Source of the DNA: JACORV01 sp041484135
GTDB lineage: Bacteria > Gemmatimonadota > Gemmatimonadetes > Gemmatimonadales > JACORV01
Direction: 5' to 3'
Length of the DNA stretch: 31,631 bases
NCBI GenBank assembly: GCA_041484135.1
Contig: JBGPHD010000013.1
Location: 1-31,631 of the forward strand
The translations under genes were made by a program, and so were the position numbers. Positions 14,958-23,946 of this stretch are shown in pieces. Every line of letters begins with the position of its first letter. The stretch's first letter is position 1. Below the pieces are notes generated by a model that was given only the letters and a program-made list of their open reading frames with translations, did no database searches and had not been told where the DNA came from.

Positions 14958-16340
14958 TTAGGGTTCGAAGGCAGCGACCGCCGCGGCCAGCTGCGCCTGC
15001 ACGGCGGCCATGGCGGTGCCCCCTGCCACCGTCCGGCGCTCGACCGCGGCCTCGGCGCCGCCGAGGCCGGCGAGCAGTCCGGGCAGCGCGGCGTCGATCG
15101 CCGCCGCCTCCGCCGCCGGCACCCGGTCGATGGCGGTCCCCAGCTCCTCCGCCTTGCGCACCAGCGCGCCCACCAGGCCGTGCGCCTCGCGGAACGGCCG
15201 GCCGGCGCGGACGAGGAGGTCGGCGAGGTCGGTCGCGAGCGTGGCCGCGTCGAGCGCCGCGGTCATCCGCGCGGGGACCAGCGTGATCCCCGCGACCACG
15301 CCTTCCATCAGCTCGGCCGCCGCCGTGGCGGCGTCCAGCGCCTCGAAGAGCGCCGCGTTGTTCTCCTGCATGTCCTTCTGGTAGCCCGAGGGGAGCGCCT
15401 TGATCGTCGCCATCATCCCGACGAGGCGCCCGAGGAGCTGGCCCGAGGTGCCGCGCACCAGCTCCAGCGCATCGGGGTTCCGCTTCTGCGGCATCAGGCT
15501 GCTGCCCGTGGTGAACGGCTCGGCCAGGACGACGAACCCGAACTCCGCGGTCGAGAAGAGGACCAGGTCCTCGGCGAGGCGGGAGAGGTGGGTCCCGGCG
15601 AGGGTCGCCGCGAAGACGGCCTCGAGCGCGAAGTCGCGGTCGCCGACGGCGTCGATCGAGTTGGCCGAGACGGACGCGAAGCCGAGTCGCTTGGCGAGGG
15701 CGCCCCGGTCCACGGCGAAGCCCGACCCGGCGATCGCGCCCGAGCCCAGGGGCAGGACGGAGGCACGTGCCCGGGCGTCCCGGATGCGTCCCCGGTCACG
15801 GTGGAGCGCCCACGCGTGCGCCAGCAGCCAGTGCGCGGCGCGGACCGGCTGCGCGCGCTGGGTGTGGGTGTAGGAGGGCATCAGGACGTCGAGGCCGGCC
15901 TTCGCCTGGGCGATGAGGGCGCGGCCGAGGGCCGCCACCGACGCGTCCAGCCGGTCCAGGGCCCGCATCGTCCAGAGGCGGAGGTCGGTGCCGCACTGGT
16001 CGTTGCGGGAGCGGCCGGTGTGGAGCTTGCCCGCCAGAGCGCCTGACGTCTCGCCGAGGAGCCGCTCGACCAGGGAGTGGATGTCCTCATCCTCCGCCGA
16101 CGCCGCCGCGCCCGCCGCGAGCTTCCCCGCCACCGCCTCCAGCCCCTCGAGGAGCCGCGCCCGCTCCGCGGCCGTGAGCACGCCGACGCCTTCCAGCGCG
16201 TGCACCCAGGCACGATTGGTCTCCAGGTCCTCCCGCCACAGCCGGCGATCCACGGGAAGGCTGCGGTTCATCCGGTCGAGCCGGGGGTCCATCGGCTGGG
16301 CGAAGCGTCCGCCCCACATCACGTGCGGCGCGTCAGACAC
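14958..16340 (-). CDS. argH: Argininosuccinate lyase
   Basis: A 460-residue enzyme of the fumarase/aspartase superfamily that splits argininosuccinate into arginine and fumarate, the last step of arginine synthesis. The N-terminal MWGGRF motif, the HTGRSRNDQ block near residue 107 and the signature GSSLMPQKRNPD (catalytic loop, around residue 282) are all present. Length is normal. The first start is GTG at 16340, overlapping the upstream reductase gene by 8 nt; ATG at 16319, which gives MWGGRF directly, is an equally possible start. It is the last gene of the argG-reductase-argH unit. Confidence 0.96.
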   Translation of the reverse strand: MSDAPHVMWGGRFAQPMDPRLDRMNRSLPVDRRLWREDLETNRAWVHALEGVGVLTAAERARLLEGLEAVAGKLAAGAAASAEDEDIHSLVERLLGETSGALAGKLHTGRSRNDQCGTDLRLWTMRALDRLDASVAALGRALIAQAKAGLDVLMPSYTHTQRAQPVRAAHWLLAHAWALHRDRGRIRDARARASVLPLGSGAIAGSGFAVDRGALAKRLGFASVSANSIDAVGDRDFALEAVFAATLAGTHLSRLAEDLVLFSTAEFGFVVLAEPFTTGSSLMPQKRNPDALELVRGTSGQLLGRLVGMMATIKALPSGYQKDMQENNAALFEALDAATAAAELMEGVVAGITLVPARMTAALDAATLATDLADLLVRAGRPFREAHGLVGALVRKAEELGTAIDRVPAAEAAAIDAALPGLLAGLGGAEAAVERRTVAGGTAMAAVQAQLAAAVAAFEP

Positions 16341-17166
16341 CGGCGGCCACCGGCGTGCGCATCGGCGCCGGCGCCCATCCGAGGAAACTGGCGGCCTTGC
16401 CGCTGTCGAGCGAGGTGTCCCGCGGCCGGTCCGCGGGGCGCGGCCCCTCCTTCACCAGCGCGGAGCTGAAGCGGAACATCGTGCACAGGATCCGGCCCAG
16501 CTCGAGGCGCGACAGGCGCTCGGGCCCCGCGACGTGAAAGAGTCCGGCCACGTCGGTGCTGACGAGCTCCCAGGCGGCGCGGGCCACGTCGTCCACGTGG
16601 GTCGGGCTGCGCCACTCGTCGGCGTACAGCAGGGCGGGCTGGCCGCGCATCATGTGGCCGCACTCGTATTCGGGTCGCAGCATGATGCCGCTCTCGCCCA
16701 CCAGCAGCGAGGTGCGCACGATGAGCGCTTCCGGGTTCTCGACGCGCACCTGGGCCTCGGCCTCCGCCTTGAGGGCGCCGTAGGGGACGATCGGGTCGAC
16801 CAGGGCGTCTTCGGTGTACGCGCCCTGGCGGCCGTCGAAGACCATGTCCGTGGAGAAGAACACGAAGCGGGCGCCGTGCCGGGCGGCGAGGCGCGCGGCC
16901 TGGCGCGCGGCATCCACGGTGAGGGCGCGGTCGGACCGGGAGTACGAGCAGAGGAAGACCGCGCCGGGCCGTTCCTTCTCGAAGGCGGCGGCGAGCGCCG
17001 ACGGCGACGACGCATCGAGGATCATGTCGCGCCAGTTGCCGGGACGGACGGGCCGGCGGAAGCCGGTGCCGGTGAGCGCGACGTCGCGCGGCGCGACCGA
17101 GAGCAGGCGCGAGCCCAGGAAGCCCGACGCGCCGATGACGAGCGCGCGGCCGGGCCGGGGACTCAG
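16333..17166 (-). CDS. RmlD-like NAD(P)-dependent reductase, probable CTG start
   Basis: An extended SDR protein of the sugar-nucleotide reductase (RmlD-like) type. The Rossmann motif GASGFLG lies near residue 12, the FFSTDMVFDG strand follows, and YGALK supplies the active-site Tyr and Lys. The Rossmann motif is encoded upstream of the first ATG (17025), and no ATG, GTG or TTG precedes it in frame without running deep into argG. The best start is CTG at 17166, which overlaps the argG stop as CTGA, with GAGGCGG upstream; that gives 277 residues. It is embedded between argG and argH. Its substrate is unknown, and a role in arginine metabolism is not implied by the family. Confidence 0.8.
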   Translation of the reverse strand: MSPRPGRALVIGASGFLGSRLLSVAPRDVALTGTGFRRPVRPGNWRDMILDASSPSALAAAFEKERPGAVFLCSYSRSDRALTVDAARQAARLAARHGARFVFFSTDMVFDGRQGAYTEDALVDPIVPYGALKAEAEAQVRVENPEALIVRTSLLVGESGIMLRPEYECGHMMRGQPALLYADEWRSPTHVDDVARAAWELVSTDVAGLFHVAGPERLSRLELGRILCTMFRFSSALVKEGPRPADRPRDTSLDSGKAASFLGWAPAPMRTPVAAGV

Positions 17167-18392
17167 TCCGCCGCCTCGGCCAACCGGGCCCCCAAGCGCC
17201 GCTCCCGCTCCGCCTGCGTGCGGACCGCAAGACCGTAGAGGCGGATGAAGCCCGCCGCGTCGCTCTGGGTGTAGACGTCGTCGGCGCCGAAGGTCGCGAG
17301 GCCCTCATCGTAGAGGGAGTGCGGCGACGCGCGGCCGGCCACGCGGGCGCTGCCCTTGAAGAGCTTCATCTTCACGGTGCCGGTGACGTGGCGCTGGGTC
17401 GAGGCCACCAGCGCGTCGAGGGCCTCGCGCTCCGGCGTCCACCAGCGGCCGTCGTACACGAGCTCCGCATAACGCCGGCCCAGGTCGTCGGCGAGGCCGA
17501 GGGTGCGCCGGTCGAGCACCAGCTGTTCGAGCTCGCGGTGCGCCTGGAAGAGCACGGTGCCCGCGGGCGTCTCGTAGACGCCGCGCGACTTCATGCCGAC
17601 GAGGCGGTCCTCCACGATGTCCGCGCGCCCCACGCCGTGCTCGCCGGCGAGGGTGTTCAGCGTCCCGATCAGCGCGACCGGGTCCATCGGCTGGCCGTCG
17701 AGCGCGACCGGCTCGCCCTGCTCGAAGTCGATGGCGACCACCGCCGGCGTGTCGGGCGCGTCGGCGGGGTCCCGGGTGAGGAGGTAGAGGTCCGCCGGCG
17801 GCTCGGCCCACGGGTCCTCGAGCCTGCCGCCCTCATGCGAGATGTGCCACAGGTTGCGGTCCCGGCTGAAGGGCTTCTCGGCGGTGGCGGTGGTCGGGAT
17901 CCCCCTGGCGGCGAGATAGGCGAGCAGGTCCTCGCGGCCGCGCAACTCCCACTCGCGCCACGGCGCGATCACGGCGAGATCGGGGGCGAAGGCCGCGTAG
18001 GTGAGCTCGAAGCGGACCTGGTCGTTGCCCATCCCGGTGCACCCGTGCGCCAGCGCCGTGGCGCCCAGGCGGCGCGCCGCGGCGACCTGCCGCTCGGCGA
18101 TGAGGGGCCGCGCCATGGCGGTGCCCAGGAGGTACGTCCGGGCGTAGATGGCGCCCGCCTTCAGGGTCGGCCAGATGAACTCGCGGACGAAGCGGTCCCG
18201 CACGTCCTCGACGATGCAGGCGTCGGCGCCGGTGCGCTTCGCCTTCTCCTCGAGTCCCCGCAATTCCCCCGCGCCCTGCCCCACGTCGGCGGCCACGCAG
18301 AGGACCTTCGCGTCGTAGTGCTCGCGCAGCCACGGCACGATCGCGGTGGTGTCGAGTCCGCCGGAATACGCCAGCATCACGGTGTGCGTCAT
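17163..18392 (-). CDS. argG: Argininosuccinate synthase
   Basis: A 409-residue enzyme that joins citrulline and aspartate with ATP to make argininosuccinate. The N-terminal ATP pyrophosphatase loop AYSGGLDTT is near residue 8, followed by the conserved GQG stretch and the HGCTGMGNDQVRFE citrulline/aspartate-binding block near residue 115. Length is normal for the family. ATG start at 18392 with GGGAGCAGG upstream. Its stop overlaps the CTG start of the reductase. An ARG-box-like operator sits over its promoter, so arginine repression by the adjacent ArgR is likely. Confidence 0.97.
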   Translation of the reverse strand: MTHTVMLAYSGGLDTTAIVPWLREHYDAKVLCVAADVGQGAGELRGLEEKAKRTGADACIVEDVRDRFVREFIWPTLKAGAIYARTYLLGTAMARPLIAERQVAAARRLGATALAHGCTGMGNDQVRFELTYAAFAPDLAVIAPWREWELRGREDLLAYLAARGIPTTATAEKPFSRDRNLWHISHEGGRLEDPWAEPPADLYLLTRDPADAPDTPAVVAIDFEQGEPVALDGQPMDPVALIGTLNTLAGEHGVGRADIVEDRLVGMKSRGVYETPAGTVLFQAHRELEQLVLDRRTLGLADDLGRRYAELVYDGRWWTPEREALDALVASTQRHVTGTVKMKLFKGSARVAGRASPHSLYDEGLATFGADDVYTQSDAAGFIRLYGLAVRTQAERERRLGARLAEAAD

Positions 18393-18421
18393 CGGCCTGC
18401 TCCCGCCCCGGGCGATGAGAG

Positions 18422-18443
18422 TTTATGCATAGCGACGCATAAA
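18422..18443. promoter_or_regulatory. ARG-box-like operator upstream of argG
   Basis: TTTATGC, an 8-nt spacer and GCATAAA form a perfect AT-rich dyad in otherwise GC-rich DNA, 30 nt before the argG start. Spacing and half-site (ATGCAT-like) resemble ArgR operators in high-GC bacteria. It overlaps the -10 end of the predicted promoter, a repressor position. Confidence 0.7.
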
Positions 18444-18469
18444 AATACAGGGCGGCGGCGGGGGGTCAA
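18442..18469 (-). promoter_or_regulatory. Sigma-70 promoter of the argG operon
   Basis: TTGACC (18469-18464), a 16-nt spacer and TATTTT (18447-18442) on the minus strand match five and four of six consensus bases. The -35 overlaps the argR stop codon. The ARG-box dyad lies over its -10 and start site. Confidence 0.58.
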
Positions 18470-18918
18470 TGGCGGGTCCCGGCCAGTTCGGCCACGCGGC
18501 GCGCCAGCTTCTTCCGGTCGGCGACGCTGGCCGCGATGATGAGCAGCGTGTCGTCGCCGGCGAGGGTGCCGAGCACCTCGGGCCAGTCCTCGTGGTCGAG
18601 CGCCGCGGCGAGCGCGCTGGCGCTCCCCGTGGGCGTGCGCAGGACGAGCATGGGTCCGACGCCGTCCACCTTGAGGAGGAGCGAGGGGATCAACGTGGCG
18701 AGCGCGGGGGACGGGAGCATCTCCTCCGCCGCCGCATAGACGGGGGCGCCGTCCTCGCCCGGCGACTTGGCGAGCCCCAGCTCCCGGATGTCGCGGGAGA
18801 GGGTGGCCTGCGTGACGTCGAAGCCGGCCCGGGCCAGCAGCTCGCGGAGACGCTCCTGGCTGGGGATCGGATGCTCGCGCACGAGGCGGAGGATGGCGTT
18901 ATGGCGTTTGGCTTTCAC
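18466..18918 (-). CDS. argR: Arginine repressor ArgR
   Basis: A 150-residue regulator of normal length. The N-terminal winged helix-turn-helix carries the typical SQERLRELL...TQATLSRDIRELGL pattern (about residues 20-48). The C-terminal oligomerisation and arginine-binding domain has GTLAGDDTLLII (about residues 117-128), where the Asp pair contacts arginine. GTG start at 18918; the Shine-Dalgarno is weak. It is the first gene of the arg cluster and probably represses argG-argH through the dyad at 18422-18443. Confidence 0.95.
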   Translation of the reverse strand: MKAKRHNAILRLVREHPIPSQERLRELLARAGFDVTQATLSRDIRELGLAKSPGEDGAPVYAAAEEMLPSPALATLIPSLLLKVDGVGPMLVLRTPTGSASALAAALDHEDWPEVLGTLAGDDTLLIIAASVADRKKLARRVAELAGTRH

Positions 18919-18963
18919 GAGCGCATTTGACGTGGCTCCGGCCGCAAAATATCCTTCGGAGTG

Positions 18964-19932
18964 ATGTTACGCGACAGGCGGATCTTCGCGATCGCCGGCC
19001 TCCTGACGCTGTGGTCCTGCAGCGAGTCGCCGCTCGCCCCCGGCGCGTCCGCCCCTCCCGTGCGCGATGTCCTCTTCCGCTATCAGGATGGCTCCCTCTA
19101 CCTGATCGGGACCGACGGGCAGAATCGCCGCCCCCTCGGGCCACCGGGACAGCCGGTACTGACGCCGGTCGCCCTTTCGCTCGACGGGCGGACGGCCGCC
19201 GTCTGGATCGTGAACGACCTCGCCCTCGTCCCGCTGGAGAACCTCGCGGCGCGCCAGATCATCTACCGCGGACTTCCCCCCGGTGTCGGACCCGGCACCT
19301 TCTCGGACGACGGCCGGCGGCTGGCGCTCCCGTGCGTGCTCGCCGCCGGGCCGGCGGTCCTGCTGTACGATCGCAGTCTCCAGCGTTGGGACACGGTCAT
19401 GGTCGGGAATCCCGGCTTCACGATGGGCCCCGCGTTCTCCCCGGACGGCTCCGAGCTCGCGGGCCTCGGCGAGACCCAACTCTCGCTGTACGTGGTCCGG
19501 GTGGACCTGGCGACCCTTCAGCCTTCGACGCAGGTCCTCGGCGCCTCGCGCTTCCTCAACCTTCCGTACTTCGGCTGGCCGCGATGGACCGCCCGCGACG
19601 GCTTCATGTTCCTGGTGCGGCGCGGCTATCTCGACCAGGGCCGGAACGACTCGCTGGCGGTCGTGGCGATCGATCCCGCCAATCCACAGGGTGGCGTAAC
19701 AACGCTCTACAGCGTGCTCCAAGCCCCCGACTCGGGCGCGCCGAGCCTGGTGATCGGCCAGCAGTCGACCTTCGCGTTGTCCCGGGACGGCTCGCAGGTG
19801 ATCCTCACGGCGTTCGCGGATGTGGCGCAGAACCGTCACGCGCTCTGGGCCGCCGCGCGGGGTGGGAAACGCGTCTACCGGGTGCTCGCCGACAGCACGC
19901 AGACCCTGCTCTACCCGCATCTCCTGAACTAG
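18964..19932 (+). CDS. Lipoprotein with PD40/TolB-like beta-propeller repeats
   Basis: A protein of about 322 residues. The signal ends in lipobox-like LWSC (about residue 20), so it is probably lipidated. The body contains repeated PD40-type motifs (ALSLDGRTAAVW, FSDDGRRLAL, AFSPDGSELAGL, ALSRDGSQVILT), a six-bladed TolB-like propeller pattern often used for protein or ligand binding in the periplasm. Starts GTG 18961 and ATG 18964 are adjacent; ATG is preferred. It is divergent from argR and convergent with the amidohydrolase, whose stop codon it shares (CTAG). No functional partner is evident. Confidence 0.72.
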   Translation: MLRDRRIFAIAGLLTLWSCSESPLAPGASAPPVRDVLFRYQDGSLYLIGTDGQNRRPLGPPGQPVLTPVALSLDGRTAAVWIVNDLALVPLENLAARQIIYRGLPPGVGPGTFSDDGRRLALPCVLAAGPAVLLYDRSLQRWDTVMVGNPGFTMGPAFSPDGSELAGLGETQLSLYVVRVDLATLQPSTQVLGASRFLNLPYFGWPRWTARDGFMFLVRRGYLDQGRNDSLAVVAIDPANPQGGVTTLYSVLQAPDSGAPSLVIGQQSTFALSRDGSQVILTAFADVAQNRHALWAAARGGKRVYRVLADSTQTLLYPHLLN

Positions 19933-21251
19933 TCCCGCGCCCGCCGCGCGTTCGCCGCGGCCCGGCCGAGGGCGGCCCGCTCCTCCGTGGCATCCACGCC
20001 GGTCCACGACCCGCGCCGGTAGACCATCCGTCCGGCGACCCAGGTCTGCTGCACGTCGGCCGCGGTGGCCGATAGCGCCAGCGCCGCCTCCGGGTCCCCC
20101 ACGCCGGCGTGCGCGGGCGCGTCGAGCGACACGGCGATGCAGTCACCCCACCCGCCCGGCACGAGCCGCCCCACGCCGTCCAGGCCCAGCGCCGCCGCGC
20201 CATCCACGGTGAGGAACCGCAGCATGGCGTTAGGCGCGAGGTCGGCGCCGGCCGCCGCGAGGCGCGCCTCAAGGAAGAGGTCGATCCCGCCCCCCGCCGC
20301 CACGGAGTCGGTGCCGAGCCCGACCACGACGCCGAGCCGCCGCATCAGCGCGAGGTCGGCGCGCCCGTGGCCGAGGCAGAGGTTCGACCAGGGGCAATGC
20401 GCGACGGTGGCGCCGTGGCGCGCCGCGGTCCCGAGGTCGCTCTCGGAGGCGGTGACGCAGTGGATGAGCAGCGGGGAGAGCTCCAGGAACCCCGCCCGCG
20501 CGGCCCACGCCATGGGACTCACCTGCTGCGGCATCACGGTGATCCCGCGGGCCCGCAGGGCGTCGGCGAAGGGCCCCGCGCCCCGCTCCACGAACGCGGT
20601 CTCCTCGGCGGACTCGGCGAGATGCATGGCGGCCTTGAGTCCGCGTGACCGGGCGAGCGCCGTGACGCTCTCGAGCAGCACCGCGGAGACCGTGTATGGC
20701 GCGTGGGGCGAGACGCCGACCTCGACACGGGACGACGTGCAGGGACGGAGCCGGTCGAGCGCGCGCGCGAGGCCCGCCAGGGCGTCCTCGCATGTGCCGG
20801 GGTCGGGCCCGAAGACCTCCTGGTACGCCACGCCGCGGGCACCGAGCTCCGCCAGGGCGATGGCCGCCTCGCCGGAGGACCCGGTGTCGCCGGTGGTCGT
20901 GATCCCCGCCGCGAAGCTCTCGAGCACCCCCCAGCGGGCGGAGGCGCGGAAGTCGGCGGCGGTGAGCGCGTCCTTGATCCGCCGCACCCGCGCGATCCAC
21001 TCGGGGAAGGCCCGGTCGCGGACCAGGCCGCGCAGCGCGGTGAGCTCGAGGTGGGCGTGGGTGTTGACGAGGCCCGGCATCAGGGCCGCGTCGGGCAGGC
21101 TCCATGACTCGACGCCGGCGGGACGGGGAACGTCGGCGTCGAGTCCCACCGCCGCGATGCGGCCGTCGTCGCCCACGAGCACCGCGCCAGCCGGGATCGG
21201 CGGAAGCTCCACCGGCACCACCCAGCGCGCGCTGATGCGGACGGGCGGCAC
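19929..21251 (-). CDS. Amidohydrolase of the MtaD/aminodeoxyfutalosine deaminase type
   Basis: A 440-residue metal-dependent hydrolase. Metal ligands and active-site motifs are visible in order: NTHAHLELT (near residue 60), SPHAPYTVS, AMHLAES, and GTDSVAAG near residue 300. This arrangement is that of adenosine-like deaminases (5'-methylthioadenosine or S-adenosylhomocysteine deaminase) and of aminodeoxyfutalosine deaminase in the futalosine route to menaquinone. The sequence alone does not decide which; the menaquinol-type bc genes in the window make the latter worth testing. GTG at 21251 is chosen because it follows the penicillin-binding protein stop by 4 nt and just precedes the first conserved strand. 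Probably cotranscribed with that gene. Confidence 0.8.
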   Translation of the reverse strand: MPPVRISARWVVPVELPPIPAGAVLVGDDGRIAAVGLDADVPRPAGVESWSLPDAALMPGLVNTHAHLELTALRGLVRDRAFPEWIARVRRIKDALTAADFRASARWGVLESFAAGITTTGDTGSSGEAAIALAELGARGVAYQEVFGPDPGTCEDALAGLARALDRLRPCTSSRVEVGVSPHAPYTVSAVLLESVTALARSRGLKAAMHLAESAEETAFVERGAGPFADALRARGITVMPQQVSPMAWAARAGFLELSPLLIHCVTASESDLGTAARHGATVAHCPWSNLCLGHGRADLALMRRLGVVVGLGTDSVAAGGGIDLFLEARLAAAGADLAPNAMLRFLTVDGAAALGLDGVGRLVPGGWGDCIAVSLDAPAHAGVGDPEAALALSATAADVQQTWVAGRMVYRRGSWTGVDATEERAALGRAAANARRARD

Positions 21252-21255
21252 GCGG

Positions 21256-23433
21256 TCAGTGGTCGGCGGGCGGGGGTGGCGTGCGCTTGGGAGGCGCCAC
21301 GCCGGGCGAGGAGTTGGAGACCGGGTGCAGAGGGCAGAACTCCACCGGCGCCGCCCCGGGGGAGAAGACCTCCCAGCGGCGGGAGGCGGCGGGACAATTC
21401 GGCGTGGCCAGTTTGCCCGACTCGACATCGATCTCGCGCGTCACCACGCCGCTCGGCCGGGCCCACTCGCCGGGATTGGGGCGGCGCTCGTACACCTCGC
21501 GCATGAACGCCGTCCACGCCGGCGCGGCGAGCCGCCCGCCCTGGGCGCCGGGCTTGATGGTCTGGGGCTGGTCGAACCCCATCCAGAAGCCGGCCACGAG
21601 CTCCCTGGTGAACCCGATGAACCAGACGTCGGTGTAGTCGTTGGTGGTGCCGGTCTTGCCGCCCGCCGGGATGGTGAAGCCGGCGCCGCGGACCGCGGAC
21701 ATGGCGGTGCCGCCGCGGATCACGTCGCGCAGCATGTCGGTGAGGACGAAGGCCTGGTCGGGGGACATCACGCGCTCGCGGCGGATCTGGGGCTGCCAGA
21801 GCACGGTACCGTCGGCGGACTCCACGCGGCGCAGGCCGATGGGCGCGGCGCGGACGCCTAACGTGGCCGGAGAGGTGAACGCGGCGACCAGCTCGAGCGG
21901 GATCACGTCCGCGGAGCCGATGAAGATGGAGGGGACGTGGGGCACCGGCGTGGTGATGCCGTAGCGCCGGGCCTCGTCCACCACGTTCTCCACGCCGAGC
22001 TCGAGGCCCAGGCGGATGGCGACGAGGTTGATGGAGCCGGCCAGGGCGCGGCGCAGGGTCATGGCGCCGCGGAACTGGCCCTCCTCGAAGTTCTGCGGCT
22101 CCCAGACGGTGCCGTCGGACATGGGGAGCGAGATGGGCGCGTCGTCGAGCATCTCGTTCGGCGAGTGGCCGGTCCGGATGGCGGCGGAGTAGACGAAGAG
22201 CTTGAAGGTGGAGCCGGGCTGGCGGAGCGACTGGGTGGCGCGGTTGAATTTGGAGTCGTCGAAGTCGCGGCCTCCCACCATGGCGCGGATCTCGCCGGTC
22301 TCCGCGTCCATCGCGATCATGGCCCCCTGGAGATAGGGCGTGGTGCTCGCGCGGCCGTTGTCGCCGTTGCCGCTGCTCCCGGCGAGGTACTGCGCGAAGG
22401 TGCGGTGCGGGAAGCGGCCGTAGGTCCCGTTCTCGATGTTCTCGAGCTGCGCCTCGAGGGCCCGTTCCGCCGCCTGCTGCATGTCGATGTCGAGCGTGGT
22501 GAAGATGCGCAGGCCCTTCTCGTAGAGGTCGCGGCCGAAGCGCGCGTCCAGCGTCTGGCGCAGCCACTCCACGAAGTAGGGCGCCACGTCGCCGTAGTCC
22601 TGGCGCGCCGAGAGGCCGAGCGGGTAGGCCTTGGCCTCCTCCGACTCCGCATTGGTGATCAAGCCCTGCTGCCGCATCAGCTCGAGCACGAGGTTGCGAC
22701 GCCAGACCGCGCGTCCCGGATAGCGGCGCGGGTTGAAGCTCTCGGGCCGCTGGGGGAGCGCGGCGAGGAGCGCCGCCTCCGCGAGATTCAGGTCACGCGC
22801 GGACCTCCCGAAGTAGCGCAGCGCGGCCGTCTCCACGCCGTAGGCGCCGTTGCCCAGGTAGATCTGGTTGAGGTAGAGCTCCAGGATCCGGTCCTTCGAG
22901 TAGGTGCGCTCCAACTCGCGCGCGACCCACACCTCCTTGAGCTTGCGGGTCAGGCCGGCGAGCCCGTGCCGCTCGCGCGTGATCCGGTCGGGGAACACGT
23001 TGCGCGCCAGCTGCATGGTGAGGGTCGAGAACCCCTCGCAGAACGACAGGCACATGATGTCGGCGCGCAGCGCGCCGAAGACCCGCGAGTAGTCGATCCC
23101 GTGGTGCTGGTAGAAGCGCTTGTCCTCGATGGCGAGGAAGGCCCGCTTGAGGTGCGCGGGCATGTCCTGGAGCCGGATCAGGGTGCGGCGCTCGAGGCCC
23201 AGCTCGGTGATCAGGCGCCCGTCCACCGCGTAGACCTTGGAGGTCTGCTGCGGGTGGTAATCGTCGAGGATGGCGATGGAGGGGCAGGCGCGGCCGGCGC
23301 ACACGCGCGTCCAGCTGCCGTAGGCGATCCCGACGCAGAAGCCGACGATGAGCAGCAGGACGGCCACCGAGCGACGGGCGCGGTCGGGGGTGAAGAAACG
23401 GAAGATACTGCGCGACGATGACGATGCGGCCAT
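21256..23433 (-). CDS. Class A penicillin-binding protein (PBP1A-type)
   Basis: A 725-residue bifunctional peptidoglycan synthase. A membrane anchor lies at about residues 22-40. The glycosyltransferase (GT51) domain carries EDKRFYQHHG (catalytic Glu103) and GFSTLTMQLARN, a variant of the usual GGSTITQQLAKN. The transpeptidase domain has GSTFK (Ser408, Lys411), an SxN motif in GSIN and KTGTT (Lys593). The tail is Pro-rich. ATG start; divergent from the cytochrome c gene, with 90 nt between them. It polymerises and cross-links cell-wall glycan in the periplasm. Confidence 0.95.
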   Translation of the reverse strand: MAASSSSRSIFRFFTPDRARRSVAVLLLIVGFCVGIAYGSWTRVCAGRACPSIAILDDYHPQQTSKVYAVDGRLITELGLERRTLIRLQDMPAHLKRAFLAIEDKRFYQHHGIDYSRVFGALRADIMCLSFCEGFSTLTMQLARNVFPDRITRERHGLAGLTRKLKEVWVARELERTYSKDRILELYLNQIYLGNGAYGVETAALRYFGRSARDLNLAEAALLAALPQRPESFNPRRYPGRAVWRRNLVLELMRQQGLITNAESEEAKAYPLGLSARQDYGDVAPYFVEWLRQTLDARFGRDLYEKGLRIFTTLDIDMQQAAERALEAQLENIENGTYGRFPHRTFAQYLAGSSGNGDNGRASTTPYLQGAMIAMDAETGEIRAMVGGRDFDDSKFNRATQSLRQPGSTFKLFVYSAAIRTGHSPNEMLDDAPISLPMSDGTVWEPQNFEEGQFRGAMTLRRALAGSINLVAIRLGLELGVENVVDEARRYGITTPVPHVPSIFIGSADVIPLELVAAFTSPATLGVRAAPIGLRRVESADGTVLWQPQIRRERVMSPDQAFVLTDMLRDVIRGGTAMSAVRGAGFTIPAGGKTGTTNDYTDVWFIGFTRELVAGFWMGFDQPQTIKPGAQGGRLAAPAWTAFMREVYERRPNPGEWARPSGVVTREIDVESGKLATPNCPAASRRWEVFSPGAAPVEFCPLHPVSNSSPGVAPPKRTPPPPADH

Positions 23434-23523
23434 GGAGGCCGCAAGTTACCCGGCACGGTGCGCGCCTGCCAGCGACGCCCCTAGCCGCCCGCCGCGGCGC
23501 ACCCTATCGTTGACGCCGCACCC

Positions 23524-23946
23524 ATGATCCGAGGCCGCACCTCCGTCGTCGCCGCGATCCTCTGCCTCCCGGCGGCCCGTGCGCTGCGCGCGCAGGACAG
23601 CGCCGCCGCGGCGCCCGCCTCGAGGTCCGCCTACTCCGCGGAGCAGGCGGTGCGGGGGGAGGATGTCTTCCGGCGCATCTGCGCCCAGTGCCACGTGGTG
23701 GGCCAGTTCGCCGGCGACCCCTTCCACAGCGCCTGGGCGGGCCGGCCCGCGTTCGAGCTCTTCGAGTTGATCCGGACCCGGATGCCGGAGGACAACCCGG
23801 GCCGGCTCCGCCGCCAGGAGTACGCGGACGTCGTGTCGTACCTCCTCAAGCTGAACGGCGCGCCCCCCGGCGCCGCGGAGCTGGCGCCGGACGCCGACTC
23901 GCTCCGGCTGGTCCACTTCCCCACCGCGCCCGACCCGAGGCCCTGA
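23524..23946 (+). CDS. Monoheme cytochrome c, partner of the PQQ dehydrogenase
   Basis: A 140-residue secreted cytochrome c with signal peptide (about residues 1-24), one CAQCH heme site near residue 53 and a Met ligand candidate in RMPEDNPGRL. Its stop shares a base with the next start (TGATG). Such small cytochromes commonly accept electrons from periplasmic quinoprotein dehydrogenases, which is the likely role here. ATG start. Confidence 0.9.
   Translation: MIRGRTSVVAAILCLPAARALRAQDSAAAAPASRSAYSAEQAVRGEDVFRRICAQCHVVGQFAGDPFHSAWAGRPAFELFELIRTRMPEDNPGRLRRQEYADVVSYLLKLNGAPPGAAELAPDADSLRLVHFPTAPDPRP

Noticed and set aside
16333..17025. RmlD-like gene beginning at the ATG at 17025
   Set aside because: This start would delete the Rossmann GASGFLG motif, which is encoded in frame just upstream.
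21937..23421. A long plus-strand open frame opposite the penicillin-binding protein
   Set aside because: Shadow frame. The minus strand encodes intact GT51 and transpeptidase motifs.
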